From: CAZZCN01 sp964652975
Lineage (GTDB): Bacteria; Bacillota; Clostridia; Saccharofermentanales; UBA5734
Assembly: GCA_964652975.1 (NCBI GenBank)
Contig: CAZZCN010000038.1
Coordinates: 1-28,400 of the forward strand
Length of the DNA stretch: 28,400 nt
Direction of reading: 5' to 3'
The notes below the pieces were generated by a model. The model ran no database searches and was not told where the DNA came from. It saw nothing but the letters and a program-made list of their open reading frames with translations. Positions within the stretch are counted from its first letter, which is position 1, and every line of letters begins with the position of its first letter. A program made the position numbers and the translations under genes. Shown in pieces: positions 1-8,130 of the stretch.

Positions 1-44
1 AAAAGTGCGATTGATGTAATAAGTATAGCTCTCTTTTTCTTCAT
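1..44 (-). CDS. 5' end of a secreted or membrane protein gene, cut by the window edge
   Basis: Reading leftwards from position 44 there is an ATG followed by 14 open codons giving MKKKRAILITSIAL. This is a lysine-rich start running into a hydrophobic stretch, typical of a signal peptide or first membrane segment. A GAGGTGA ribosome binding site lies six bases before the ATG, and a TTGACA -35 box lies about 45 bases upstream. The gene is co-directional with the adaptor and permease genes to its right, so it could belong to the same export function, for example as a secreted partner. It does not look like the missing ABC ATPase, which would have a cytoplasmic start. The product cannot be identified from 14 residues. 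Confidence 0.6.
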   Translation of the reverse strand, partial: MKKKRAILITSIAL

Positions 45-61
45 ATTTTATCACCTCGTAT

Positions 62-91
62 AATAGATTTGTAGCTCGAAATATCTGTCAA
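62..91 (-). promoter_or_regulatory. Probable sigma-A promoter for the truncated leftmost gene
   Basis: On the minus strand a perfect TTGACA (86-91) is followed after 18 bases by TCTATT (62-67), and TATTAT overlaps two bases further on. The start codon at 44 follows the -10 box closely, leaving room for the GAGGTGA ribosome binding site and a very short leader. The -35 box is perfect and the -10 box is imperfect. Confidence 0.4.
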
Positions 92-123
92 TACAAAGTT
101 GGTCTATAAATAATCTTGTTTAT

Positions 124-247
124 TGGCAGGATGTTTTGTCCGTTTCTCACAGCCAAATTTTCTTACTATGATAGATTTGGCTGGGCCAAATTATCTTCCT
201 ATAATAGATTTGGCTGGGCTGAATTTGTACCTCGTTTATGGTACAAA
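124..247 (+). repeat. Copy 1 of a hairpin-rich intergenic element (second copy at 9523-9673)
   Basis: This gap lies between the permease stop and the next minus-strand gene. It contains a 23-base block (124-146) matching the minus strand of 9651-9673 at 22 of 23 positions, and a 29-base block (206-234) matching the minus strand of 9599-9627 at about 25 of 29. Between them sits a unit of roughly 33-36 bases present twice in tandem (about 152-187 and 188-220), where copy 2 has only one. Three dyads are visible: AGCCAAAT at 151-158 with ATTTGGCT at 175-182; GCCAAAT with ATTTGGC in the next unit; and TTTGTACC at 224-231 with GGTACAAA at 240-247. It encodes no convincing protein. Whether it acts as DNA or RNA is unknown. 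Confidence 0.7.
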
Positions 248-283
248 AGGACAAAACTCCCATAGTGAAAATTTATTTTCATT

Positions 284-1540
284 CTATTCGTGCCTCAAAG
301 CATCAATTGGATTAAGTAACGAGGCTTTACGTGCAGGATAAATTCCAAAAAACAAACCAACGGCTGAAGAGAAGGCCACTGCTATAAAAATCGCTTTAAA
401 GCTTAGTACCGGAATGATATTTCCTACGCCCGTATTAGCGATATAATAAGATATTCCATATGCAAGACCGAGACCGAAAAGTATTCCAAGAACCCCTCCA
501 AAAAGGGTAAGTATAATAGATTCGGTAATGAATTGAAGAAGTATATTAGATGGAGTGCCTCCTATTGCCTTACGAATACCTATCTCCCGTGTCCGCTCAG
601 TTACAGACACCAGCATTATATTCATGACACCTATACCACCAACAATTAGAGAAATTGCTGCAACGGAGCTGATAAAAATCGTCATGATATTGATTACATT
701 ATTAATCTGATCAAGAATTGAAGAAAGCTTTTGAGACCGATATACTTCACGCTCACTGTTGCCTCTACGCATCTCCATCAGTCTGACAACAGAAGACGCA
801 GCTTCATCAATGCGTTCAGGTGTAATTGACATGACAGTAACCATTGAGATACCATTTTCACTTGCTATAAGTCTTTGTCCGGATAAAAATGGAGTATATA
901 CAAAAAACGGGATACTGCGTTGATCACCGGAATCATCATTTTGAAATCCACCGGCCAGTCCTGCAAACTGAGTGGCCACAGATTCACATATACCAACTAC
1001 AGTAGTTTTAAGAATTCTTCCATTGCTTTCAATGCTTAAAACCTCACCAACAGCATTTTCACGACCGAAAAGGGCGGTGGCACCGGCAATATCCAAGATG
1101 ACTACAGGAAAGGCCTCAGTATATTCTATCTCGGTAAAAAGCCTGCCATAGGTGATTTCAATAGGACTGAATTCATTGTAATCCGGGTCGATTGCTGAAA
1201 GATAAATCCTACGACGATCCATTTGAGTGGAAGCATATCCAATTGACTGTTCTGTTGCACTTATGAATTTAACCGAATCAAGATTATTGCGTATGGCTTC
1301 AAGGTCGCTTTGAGTAATGTAATCACCGGCCAGGGCCTTTGATGTTTTTACTTGAATAATTACAGTAGATGAACCGATTTTCTCAAATTGGCCAAGTATT
1401 TCATTTTTGCCGCCTTCACCCAACGATACAATTGCAATGACCGAAGATATTCCCACAATAATGCCAAGCATAGTGAGCAATGCTCGCATTTTGTTTTCGA
1501 TAAGGCTGTTAAAGGCCATTTTAATGGATTCGAGTAACAT
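284..1540 (-). CDS. MacB/FtsX-type ABC transporter permease without a fused ATPase
   Basis: A 418-residue membrane protein with the MacB permease layout. There is one N-terminal membrane helix (about residues 18-40, following a basic LIENKMRALLTMLGI motif) and a large extracytoplasmic domain (about 41-270). The C-terminal FtsX domain has three helices and the conserved VTERTREIGIRKAIG motif that contacts the ATPase. It would couple ATP hydrolysis by a separate subunit to export or extracytoplasmic work. The start is taken at the ATG that overlaps the upstream stop as TGATG, with AAAGGAG seven bases before it; a TTG one codon earlier is possible but sits too close to that site. Translation is probably coupled to the adaptor gene. 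The substrate cannot be told from sequence. Confidence 0.9.
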   Translation of the reverse strand: MLLESIKMAFNSLIENKMRALLTMLGIIVGISSVIAIVSLGEGGKNEILGQFEKIGSSTVIIQVKTSKALAGDYITQSDLEAIRNNLDSVKFISATEQSIGYASTQMDRRRIYLSAIDPDYNEFSPIEITYGRLFTEIEYTEAFPVVILDIAGATALFGRENAVGEVLSIESNGRILKTTVVGICESVATQFAGLAGGFQNDDSGDQRSIPFFVYTPFLSGQRLIASENGISMVTVMSITPERIDEAASSVVRLMEMRRGNSEREVYRSQKLSSILDQINNVINIMTIFISSVAAISLIVGGIGVMNIMLVSVTERTREIGIRKAIGGTPSNILLQFITESIILTLFGGVLGILFGLGLAYGISYYIANTGVGNIIPVLSFKAIFIAVAFSSAVGLFFGIYPARKASLLNPIDALRHE

Positions 1541-3183
1541 CAATTGTCTCCTTTCAGCTTTACCTTAAGACCGTTTGACATTTCATTCGTTGGGTTTAGT
1601 ACAACCTTGTCGCCTGCGTTAAGTCCTGATAACACTTCAACGTACATGTCTGATTGAATGCCGGGTGTAAAAGGCTTTCTGACTAGCTTGTTGTCCTTAT
1701 CAACCAAAAAAACATAATATTCATTTAATTCTCTTCGCATCGCCTGTGCGGGAAGCACTATGACATTGTTTGCCGAGGCGGTTTTAATTTCAGCATCAAT
1801 CAGGAAACCAAGCACAAGGTCGGTAAGATTACTTCCATTAACGCTCATTTCAATTGTAAGCTGAGGGTCACTGCCTGTAACACCAACTATACCTGCCTGT
1901 TCAAGAAGGGAATTGGAACTCGGACTGTTGAATTTTGCATCCTCGACAAATTTTGATTTGTATATTATTTCGCCTGTATATTTTTTATTGTTATGGGTAT
2001 ATTCAACACTTAGTCCAGGTTTGAGTTTTTCTGAATCGAATTGACTTACTTTGAAAATAGCTTTTGGTGCGGTATTGTCATAAATTACAATCGGGGATGT
2101 CTGAGAGGATGCTGATCCTGAAGATCCTGTTAATCCGGAAAGCGATTCACCAAGCGCGCCTGAAAGCAGGCTATCAAGTGAAGATGTAGATTGCGAGGTG
2201 GACGTACCAATATATGAACCTGTCTTGGTGTTAATTTCGGCGACAATCCCTGGACCTGTAGCAACCAATGAGGTTACAGCTTGATCCAAGGCTTCTTTGG
2301 TTGATTTCTCTAGTTCCTTTGCATTTGCCAGAGAATCACCTGTATTAAGTCCCAAAGATCCTAACTGTGAAGTTAAATCTGAAGAAAGTGTGAGACCGGA
2401 AGTAAGACCTGTAGCCAAACCAGATGTAAGAGTGCCGCCGATTCCTTTAAGGACTGTTGGGAGAGATGTGCCCAAAATAGCTGTGTCCTTGTTGATGTTT
2501 TCAATTATTTTGGCATATTCCGGATTATCTGCTACATTGACTCCTTGCGTTACTGTATCAATGAGTTCTTGTATCTGCTGTTGAAGTATGACCGGGTCAG
2601 GATTCAGACCTGATAACTGGCTGCTTATGATTTCAGACAATTCTGCTGGTATATTTATTGTAGTGGACTGTGTAGTGGCAAGTAATGTTAAATTAGATAC
2701 AATACGGGTTATAGAACCAGACATTCTGTTTATCTGGAGTTCAAAATCCTTTTGATCCTTTTGTTTCTGGGCAGCAATAGCCTTATTGCTGGCATCCTGG
2801 GCAGCTTTAGATGCCTCGAGCGACTTTCGTGCAGCCTTGGCATTGTTATATTGCTCCTGAAGTTCAAGTATATCCAAAGTCAGGAGGACATCTCCCGTTT
2901 TCACTATATCTCCAACTTTGACATTCACCTTAAGAACCCGCTGCTTTTGCTTTATATTGTATTCAGTTGTAGAACCTGGACTTATCTGTGCCTTGACATA
3001 CATCTTGCTTGCAATGTCACCATTGCTTATGTCTATTGCTGTGACTTCTGGTGTGTTACCTAATCCATTTATAAAATATGCCAGTAGAGCAATTATGACA
3101 GCAATAGGAATAATTATTCCTATTGCAATATTTCTGCGTTTGTTGCGGATCTTTCTGTTGTTTTCTAACATTTTTTTGACCAT
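1540..3183 (-). CDS. Membrane-fusion (HlyD/MacA-like) adaptor protein with a large central insertion
   Basis: 547 residues. A basic N-terminus and one membrane helix (about 18-38) anchor it outside the membrane. Residues about 48-105 form the first half of a lipoyl-like domain (KVGDIVKTGDVLLTLD), followed by an alpha-hairpin arm. The second lipoyl half appears at about 311-325 (GIVAEINTKTGSYI), then a beta-barrel (KPGLSVEYTHNNKKYTGEI) and a C-terminal domain with VIVLPAQAM and LSGLNAGDKVVL. The family is usually 350-450 residues. The excess lies in the arm, which carries a Gly/Ser/Leu/Thr-rich stretch (about 248-285), and in a Ser-rich loop (about 328-365). It pairs with the downstream permease. 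The start codon has no clear ribosome binding site, so it may rely on coupling to the thioesterase gene 21 bases upstream. Confidence 0.87.
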   Translation of the reverse strand: MVKKMLENNRKIRNKRRNIAIGIIIPIAVIIALLAYFINGLGNTPEVTAIDISNGDIASKMYVKAQISPGSTTEYNIKQKQRVLKVNVKVGDIVKTGDVLLTLDILELQEQYNNAKAARKSLEASKAAQDASNKAIAAQKQKDQKDFELQINRMSGSITRIVSNLTLLATTQSTTINIPAELSEIISSQLSGLNPDPVILQQQIQELIDTVTQGVNVADNPEYAKIIENINKDTAILGTSLPTVLKGIGGTLTSGLATGLTSGLTLSSDLTSQLGSLGLNTGDSLANAKELEKSTKEALDQAVTSLVATGPGIVAEINTKTGSYIGTSTSQSTSSLDSLLSGALGESLSGLTGSSGSASSQTSPIVIYDNTAPKAIFKVSQFDSEKLKPGLSVEYTHNNKKYTGEIIYKSKFVEDAKFNSPSSNSLLEQAGIVGVTGSDPQLTIEMSVNGSNLTDLVLGFLIDAEIKTASANNVIVLPAQAMRRELNEYYVFLVDKDNKLVRKPFTPGIQSDMYVEVLSGLNAGDKVVLNPTNEMSNGLKVKLKGDN

Positions 3184-3204
3184 CCTTATTATTAATATTA
3201 TTAA

Positions 3205-3639
3205 TCAAAGACTTTTCAGTCTGTTGTTTCTTCGGATTACAGCCGAACTCCATTCAGCTTTCTGCAAAGCGGTCACAGGCACGAATTCGGGTACTTTGAC
3301 AGGGTTGCCTTCATCGTCGATGGCCACAAAAACGAGATAAGCTGTGTTTACCAACGTTCGCTCACCACTTAGCTTCTCAACATATGAATAAACCCTTATT
3401 TCCATGGAAGTCTTGCCTGTCCACGTAATATCAGCCTCAAGCGATAGCGTCTCATCCATAAATACAGGCGATAAAAACTTTAGATTGTCAACAGCGAGTA
3501 GTGTAACCCCTGATTTGGAATGTCGCTTAGCCTCAACAGCAGCAACCACGTCAATCCATGACATCAATTGACCTCCAAAGAGCCTGTGGATTCCATTTAC
3601 ATGAGATGCCATGATAATCTGAACATGTGATGTTGACAT
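3205..3639 (-). CDS. Acyl-CoA thioesterase, hotdog fold (YciA/BFIT type)
   Basis: 144 residues, a single-hotdog acyl-CoA hydrolase that releases free acid and CoA in the cytoplasm. Family features seen are the N-terminal HVNGIHRLFGGQLMSWID (normally GxxFGGxLMxWID), KFLSPVFMDETLSLEADI for the second strand, and RTLVNTAYLVFVAID near the end. The start is taken at the ATG preceded by AAAAGGAGAG with six bases of spacing, giving MSTSHVQI; a longer reading would add 14 residues without a binding site. It is the first gene of the minus-strand run that continues into the adaptor and permease, with a 21-base gap. A functional link between thioesterase and exporter is not evident. Chain-length preference cannot be judged. 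Confidence 0.9.
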   Translation of the reverse strand: MSTSHVQIIMASHVNGIHRLFGGQLMSWIDVVAAVEAKRHSKSGVTLLAVDNLKFLSPVFMDETLSLEADITWTGKTSMEIRVYSYVEKLSGERTLVNTAYLVFVAIDDEGNPVKVPEFVPVTALQKAEWSSAVIRRNNRLKSL

Positions 3640-3925
3640 AATTTTCTCTCCTTTTTCCGGTAGATATATTGTATAGCACAAGGCAGTTTGCTACATCATT
3701 AAGCCATAATTTTCAAATAATAACAAAAATTTGCTATCGAATATTATTCTGCTAATGTATAATATAGAAAAATGCATTTTATTAATGGCATGTAACTTCT
3801 TGTTTTATTATTTACAGCGTTATCACAGCAATTAAAAAATGTGTTTTGCATAAAGTATATTGTAGCACTACTTATATATTTTTGAAATACAAATGAACAA
3901 CTGAAAGGGAATCGGTAACATATTT

Positions 3926-5707
3926 ATGGATATTAAAATCAAGATTGTCGACCAAGGCAAAGAGTTTTTTACAACAGCAAAAAGCGGGGAGATTTTGATT
4001 AACAAGCTTCAAACATCTGAAACTTCCGTCCATTCTCCTTGTGGCGGGAGGGGAACATGCCAGAAATGCAAGGTTATAGTTGAAGGCAAGGGCGAGGTTC
4101 TAGCTTGTCAGACAGTTATCAGCGATGAATTATGCAAGGGCAGGGACGGTCAGATAGTAGTTTATCTGCCTAAACGCTCTAAAGCTAAGATTCTTTCGAT
4201 AGGGTCATTGCCCGAGCATAAGCTAAATCCATTGGTTAAGTCATATAAAGTCACTTTGGACACTCCAACTCTTTCAGATCAGGTGCCTGACGATATTAGA
4301 ATTGAAGATAAGACAGGATTTAAGGTGCCATTTAATCTGCTGATGGATTTATCCGAAATTCTTCGAACGAACAAATTTGATATCAATTTCTCAGTCAGAA
4401 AAGATAACGAAGAAATCATTTCCATAGAGCCATCGAGCCAGCAACACAAAAATTATGGCGTGGCTATAGATATTGGTACCACAACCATCGCAGCGTTTTT
4501 GTATGACCTTGACACTGGAAGACATATAATGAGTGCAACATGTCTTAATTCACAGAAGAATTACGGTGCTGATGTCATATCGAGAATTGATTTTGCATCC
4601 GCCTCCGATGAAAATTCAGTACAGATGCAAAGTCTGGTTTATAATGATATTTTTGAACTGTTATTTGAGCTCACCGATAACATTCATGATGTGAAGCTGG
4701 TTTCTTTTTCCGGCAATACAACAATGATGCACTTGCTTTGTGGCATCAACCCGATAGCAATAGCCAAATCTCCATTTATACCCACAACAGTATCCAGTCG
4801 TGTATGCTATATGTCTGAGATTTTCAGATGTAATCACAAGAAAATCAACTATAATCCCGCATGCATACTTCTTCCATCTATTTCAGGTTATGTGGGTGCG
4901 GACATTACAGCAGGAATTCTTACCTGTGATATGGACAAAAGCGATCAAACAGCAATTTTAATTGATATAGGAACAAATGGCGAAATTGTTCTTGCGCGCA
5001 ATGGTTCTATTGTTGCATGTTCTACGGCAGCAGGCCCGGCGTTTGAAGGAGCCAACCTGTCTTGTGGAATAGGAGGGGTCGTCGGAGCGATTGACAAGGT
5101 CTTTTTAAATGACAATGATATCACATATAGCACAATATCTGATGAGACTCCATGCGGGATTTGTGGTTCCGGAGTTGTCTCCGCCATTTCTGTTTTATTG
5201 GAATCAGGGCTGATAGACGAAACCGGTAGATTTGAAGACAATATTGACATCCTGCCTGAAGTGCTAAGAAATAAAATTGTTAAAATCAATAATGAGAAAG
5301 CATATGTTTTTTCATATGTTGATAACAAGGAACCTTCCGTATATCTTACCCAGAGGGACATACGCGAGGTTCAGAATGCAAAAGCTGCTGTTTGTGCAGG
5401 AATCAAACTCCTAATAGAAAAAGACAACCTTAAAGCGAAAGATATAGACGTTGTATATATTGCCGGCGGGTTCGGAAATTTTCTAAATGTAAAGGATGCT
5501 TTCCGTATTGGGTTGATACCATCCGAACTTGAAGGCAAGACAAAAATGATAGGGAATACATCGGTTATCGGATCATCACTATGTCTTCTTGACATAGACG
5601 CACTGCAAAGGTGCGAATCAATACGTAGAAAGACCATGTACTATGAATTATCATCTGACAAACGATTTACAGATCTATATATAGACGCAATGATATTTGG
5701 AGAATAA
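3926..5707 (+). CDS. Ferredoxin/ASKHA-domain reductive activator of a corrinoid protein (RACo-like, DUF4445)
   Basis: 593 residues. The N-terminus is a plant-type [2Fe-2S] ferredoxin with Cys39, Cys45, Cys48 and Cys61 (CGGRGTCQKC then CQ). After a linker there is an ASKHA ATPase-fold domain: YGVAIDIGTTTIAAF at about 177-191, LIDIGTNGEIVLARNG for the second phosphate loop, and YIAGGFGNFL near the C-terminus. Characterised relatives use ATP binding to push an electron onto an inactivated Co(II) corrinoid, restoring Co(I) methyltransferase activity. No corrinoid protein is in the window, so the partner is unknown; a cobalamin-dependent methionine synthase lacking its own reactivation domain is one possibility. 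The best Shine-Dalgarno-like run (GAAAGGGA) is about 15 bases upstream of the ATG, unusually far. The cyclo-ligase gene follows after 7 bases. Confidence 0.88.
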   Translation: MDIKIKIVDQGKEFFTTAKSGEILINKLQTSETSVHSPCGGRGTCQKCKVIVEGKGEVLACQTVISDELCKGRDGQIVVYLPKRSKAKILSIGSLPEHKLNPLVKSYKVTLDTPTLSDQVPDDIRIEDKTGFKVPFNLLMDLSEILRTNKFDINFSVRKDNEEIISIEPSSQQHKNYGVAIDIGTTTIAAFLYDLDTGRHIMSATCLNSQKNYGADVISRIDFASASDENSVQMQSLVYNDIFELLFELTDNIHDVKLVSFSGNTTMMHLLCGINPIAIAKSPFIPTTVSSRVCYMSEIFRCNHKKINYNPACILLPSISGYVGADITAGILTCDMDKSDQTAILIDIGTNGEIVLARNGSIVACSTAAGPAFEGANLSCGIGGVVGAIDKVFLNDNDITYSTISDETPCGICGSGVVSAISVLLESGLIDETGRFEDNIDILPEVLRNKIVKINNEKAYVFSYVDNKEPSVYLTQRDIREVQNAKAAVCAGIKLLIEKDNLKAKDIDVVYIAGGFGNFLNVKDAFRIGLIPSELEGKTKMIGNTSVIGSSLCLLDIDALQRCESIRRKTMYYELSSDKRFTDLYIDAMIFGE

Positions 5708-5714
5708 TTGAATA

Positions 5715-6302
5715 ATGGTAAAAAATGAAATAAGAAAAAACATCCGTTTGATAAGAGAATGCCAGGACGAGACAGCATGGCGTGCCAATACCAAGAAAAT
5801 ATGCGACAGCATTCTTACACTGCCGATATTAAAAGAAGAAAATGTAAGAGGCAAGAATGTTTCACTTTTTTTTGCGCATAAAGGTGAACCTGATCTTTCA
5901 TCCATACGTGATGCACTGATCAGCATGGGTGCAAACTGTTTTTACCCCGTAACACAGTCGGAAGACATAATCATGCGAAGGCACAGACACGAAATCGAAT
6001 ACCATGAATACAATCCCGGCAAAATGGGAATCCCTGAGCCTGTTATGTTAGACAATCATTCTGATGTTAACAAGTTGATGGATATCATATTCCTGCCGGG
6101 AATTGCTTTTGACAGGAAAGGCAACCGTGTTGGATATGGTAAAGGTTACTACGACAAATATCTTGCCCAGTATTTTCCAGACCCTTATGTAATAACCATT
6201 GCTCCGCTTTTCTCATTTCAGTTAGTAGACCAGATACCCGCAATGCCACACGATATTCCTGCGGATATTATAGTTACTGAAACGGAAATCATCTATACCT
6301 GA
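5715..6302 (+). CDS. 5-formyltetrahydrofolate cyclo-ligase
   Basis: 195 residues, the usual length. The enzyme uses ATP to convert 5-formyl-tetrahydrofolate to 5,10-methenyl-tetrahydrofolate, recovering a storage or by-product form of folate in the cytoplasm. Family motifs include an N-terminal basic helix (KNEIRKNIRLIRE), KMGIPEP at about 103-109, and the signature LPGIAFDRKGNRVGYGKGYYDKYL at about 127-150, which carries the nucleotide-binding and metal-binding residues. It begins 7 bases after the activase stop, with a GGAG inside the end of that gene as the likely binding site, so the two are probably co-transcribed. Both belong to one-carbon metabolism, consistent with a shared maintenance role. 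Confidence 0.95.
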   Translation: MVKNEIRKNIRLIRECQDETAWRANTKKICDSILTLPILKEENVRGKNVSLFFAHKGEPDLSSIRDALISMGANCFYPVTQSEDIIMRRHRHEIEYHEYNPGKMGIPEPVMLDNHSDVNKLMDIIFLPGIAFDRKGNRVGYGKGYYDKYLAQYFPDPYVITIAPLFSFQLVDQIPAMPHDIPADIIVTETEIIYT

Positions 6303-6337
6303 TGTTTCAAGAGTAAAATTCCATTTACACAATTATA

Positions 6338-6346
6338 TGATATAAT
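6338..6346 (+). promoter_or_regulatory. Extended -10 promoter for the amidase gene
   Basis: TGATATAAT is a perfect extended -10 (TGn followed by TATAAT), lying about 30 bases before the proposed TTG start. No good -35 box lies 17 bases upstream, as is usual for extended -10 promoters. A TTTACA at 6324-6329 is too close to be its partner. Confidence 0.5.
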
Positions 6347-6375
6347 AATGTCAGTATTAATTGGGGGAACGTTAC

Positions 6376-8115
6376 TTGAAGAATAAACTATTTAATATCA
6401 ACCATGTAATTAATAATATTTTAGCGAAAAGCATACTGAAGAATACATTTATTGTAAGAATAACTAAAAGTTGCTTTCATACGAAAAGAAAAGCGATGTT
6501 TATTATTACAGTTAATACATTACTGTTTTTTATGCTAGTAATTTCGTGCGACAGAATTCCCGGAACAACAGGACAAGTCTCGATTGAATCGAAAACCTCT
6601 AATACATCGGCTTTATATTCAGAATCATCTTCATATTCATTTTCAGGTTCATCTACAGCTTCGAGTTTTATCTCATCAGATATATCATCAAAATTCAACT
6701 CAAGCACAGTATCGTCAAATAATGTATCCGGCAACACAGATTCTACTAATTCGATTTCTGCATCAAACTCAAACACCAACGTGGATCCAACACCGACACC
6801 TGATATTTCACAGTATAAGGAACCATATTTGTATGTAAAAGACAATTCACTCCGATATTTAAACTTCAGAACACAGCCTAATACCCAAGGTACAATTATA
6901 CGGCAGTTAAAGCCTGGTATGAAACTTAAATTTCTTGCATCGTATGATATGTGGTTCAAGGTATTATCTCCATATGAAGAAGTCGGGTTTGTTTATGGTG
7001 GATATGTTACCGATATAACTCCCATAAAGCCTTTAGCTTTGCAAGAGTCTGATCTATTTACGAAATGGGAAGATGTCGCATTAACAAAAGGTTATTACAC
7101 GGCTGGTATTTCAAAGTATATCGGCAGGACTCTGGGGCAAGGCTACGAACCGTTGAAGGGGATAACTGTCATTTTGGATCCGGGACATGGTGGCACAGAT
7201 TTCGGTGCCGAGCATAAGCTTTCTGGATTAACAACGATAATAAAAGAGAAAAGTGTTAATTTAAGTGTCTCCCTCAATCTCGAGAAAGAACTAATAAAGC
7301 TTGGCGCTACAGTGTTTATGACACGCAATGACGACAGTTCTACAGGGCTTTATTACAGAAGTGCTTTTATTAATAAAATTGTTTTAGAAAAGCACAATGC
7401 TTTGCTCGAAAAGAAAATTAAAGTTTTGTTAGATCTGGAACAGACAAGATCATTGACGGATTCAGAGAAAAGCGATAAATCAAACCTGACAGTAGAGCTG
7501 ACTGATTGCGTAAGACTTATAACGTTGATGCAAAATGTGATGAACACAAACTCAGATTATCAGTTATCCAGCGGGCAGATAGGTTTTAAGGTTACCGGTT
7601 TGTTTGAGGGCCTTGGCAGCAATTCCGATTTGCGTAAAATAATGGATATTTCCAGAGAATATGAGGATATAGTCGTTGTATCGATACACTGTAACAATAT
7701 ATTGAACGCTCCAACTAAAAATGGTATTGAAATTTATTATGGAACAAACAGTGCAATTTACAAGTATGAACTGAGTCTGCTTTTGCTCGATCCTAAACGG
7801 AATATTTTAAATCCATCATACCAATTCTATAACGATACCTATAGAATGTTATTTGCACAGTCTATAAGAGATAGGATTTTAACTGAGACAAATCTTCAAC
7901 TTGCAACAATTGACAGTTTGCAGTCAAATGACGGACTTAGAGAATCAAGCACTTGTATAACCAGAGAAAACAATCTGACAGGAATACAAATCGAACTTGG
8001 CTATCTGAGCAATAATGATGATCGTACTTTTTTGACCGAACCAACAGGCCAAAAAAGAGTCGCCCATGGAATTGCTTTAGGTATTTATGATTATTTCTGC
8101 AAAAATATTTCATAA
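6376..8115 (+). CDS. N-acetylmuramoyl-L-alanine amidase lipoprotein with an SH3 domain (Amidase_3)
   Basis: About 579 residues from a TTG start that has GGGGGAAC upstream; a TTG 15 bases earlier is inside that site, and an ATG at 6496 is also possible. A long basic N-terminus leads to a hydrophobic segment ending in the lipobox VIS-Cys58, so the mature protein is a surface lipoprotein. A Ser/Thr/Asn-rich tether (about 65-140) precedes a bacterial SH3 domain (about 150-217, with LNFRTQPN and GFVYGGYV). The Amidase_3 domain follows: LDPGHGG (zinc ligand His271), IIKEKSVNLSVSLNL (Glu291), VVSIHCNN (His438) and IQIELGYLSN (catalytic Glu540). It would cut the bond between muramic acid and the stem peptide in peptidoglycan. 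A helical segment of about 90 residues (335-425) interrupts the catalytic domain. Confidence 0.9.
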   Translation: MKNKLFNINHVINNILAKSILKNTFIVRITKSCFHTKRKAMFIITVNTLLFFMLVISCDRIPGTTGQVSIESKTSNTSALYSESSSYSFSGSSTASSFISSDISSKFNSSTVSSNNVSGNTDSTNSISASNSNTNVDPTPTPDISQYKEPYLYVKDNSLRYLNFRTQPNTQGTIIRQLKPGMKLKFLASYDMWFKVLSPYEEVGFVYGGYVTDITPIKPLALQESDLFTKWEDVALTKGYYTAGISKYIGRTLGQGYEPLKGITVILDPGHGGTDFGAEHKLSGLTTIIKEKSVNLSVSLNLEKELIKLGATVFMTRNDDSSTGLYYRSAFINKIVLEKHNALLEKKIKVLLDLEQTRSLTDSEKSDKSNLTVELTDCVRLITLMQNVMNTNSDYQLSSGQIGFKVTGLFEGLGSNSDLRKIMDISREYEDIVVVSIHCNNILNAPTKNGIEIYYGTNSAIYKYELSLLLLDPKRNILNPSYQFYNDTYRMLFAQSIRDRILTETNLQLATIDSLQSNDGLRESSTCITRENNLTGIQIELGYLSNNDDRTFLTEPTGQKRVAHGIALGIYDYFCKNIS

Positions 8116-8130
8116 ATATAACGGAGAGGT

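Noticed and set aside
123..341. A 72-codon plus-strand reading frame with the internal repeat PN(F/Y)L..IDLAG
   Set aside because: It lies over the duplicated structured element and runs into the 3' end of the permease gene on the other strand. It has no ribosome binding site, and its peptide repeat simply mirrors the DNA repeat.
6584..6838. An 84-codon frame rich in His, Gln and Leu inside the amidase gene
   Set aside because: It is the +1 reading of the Ser/Thr-rich linker codons and has no start signal.
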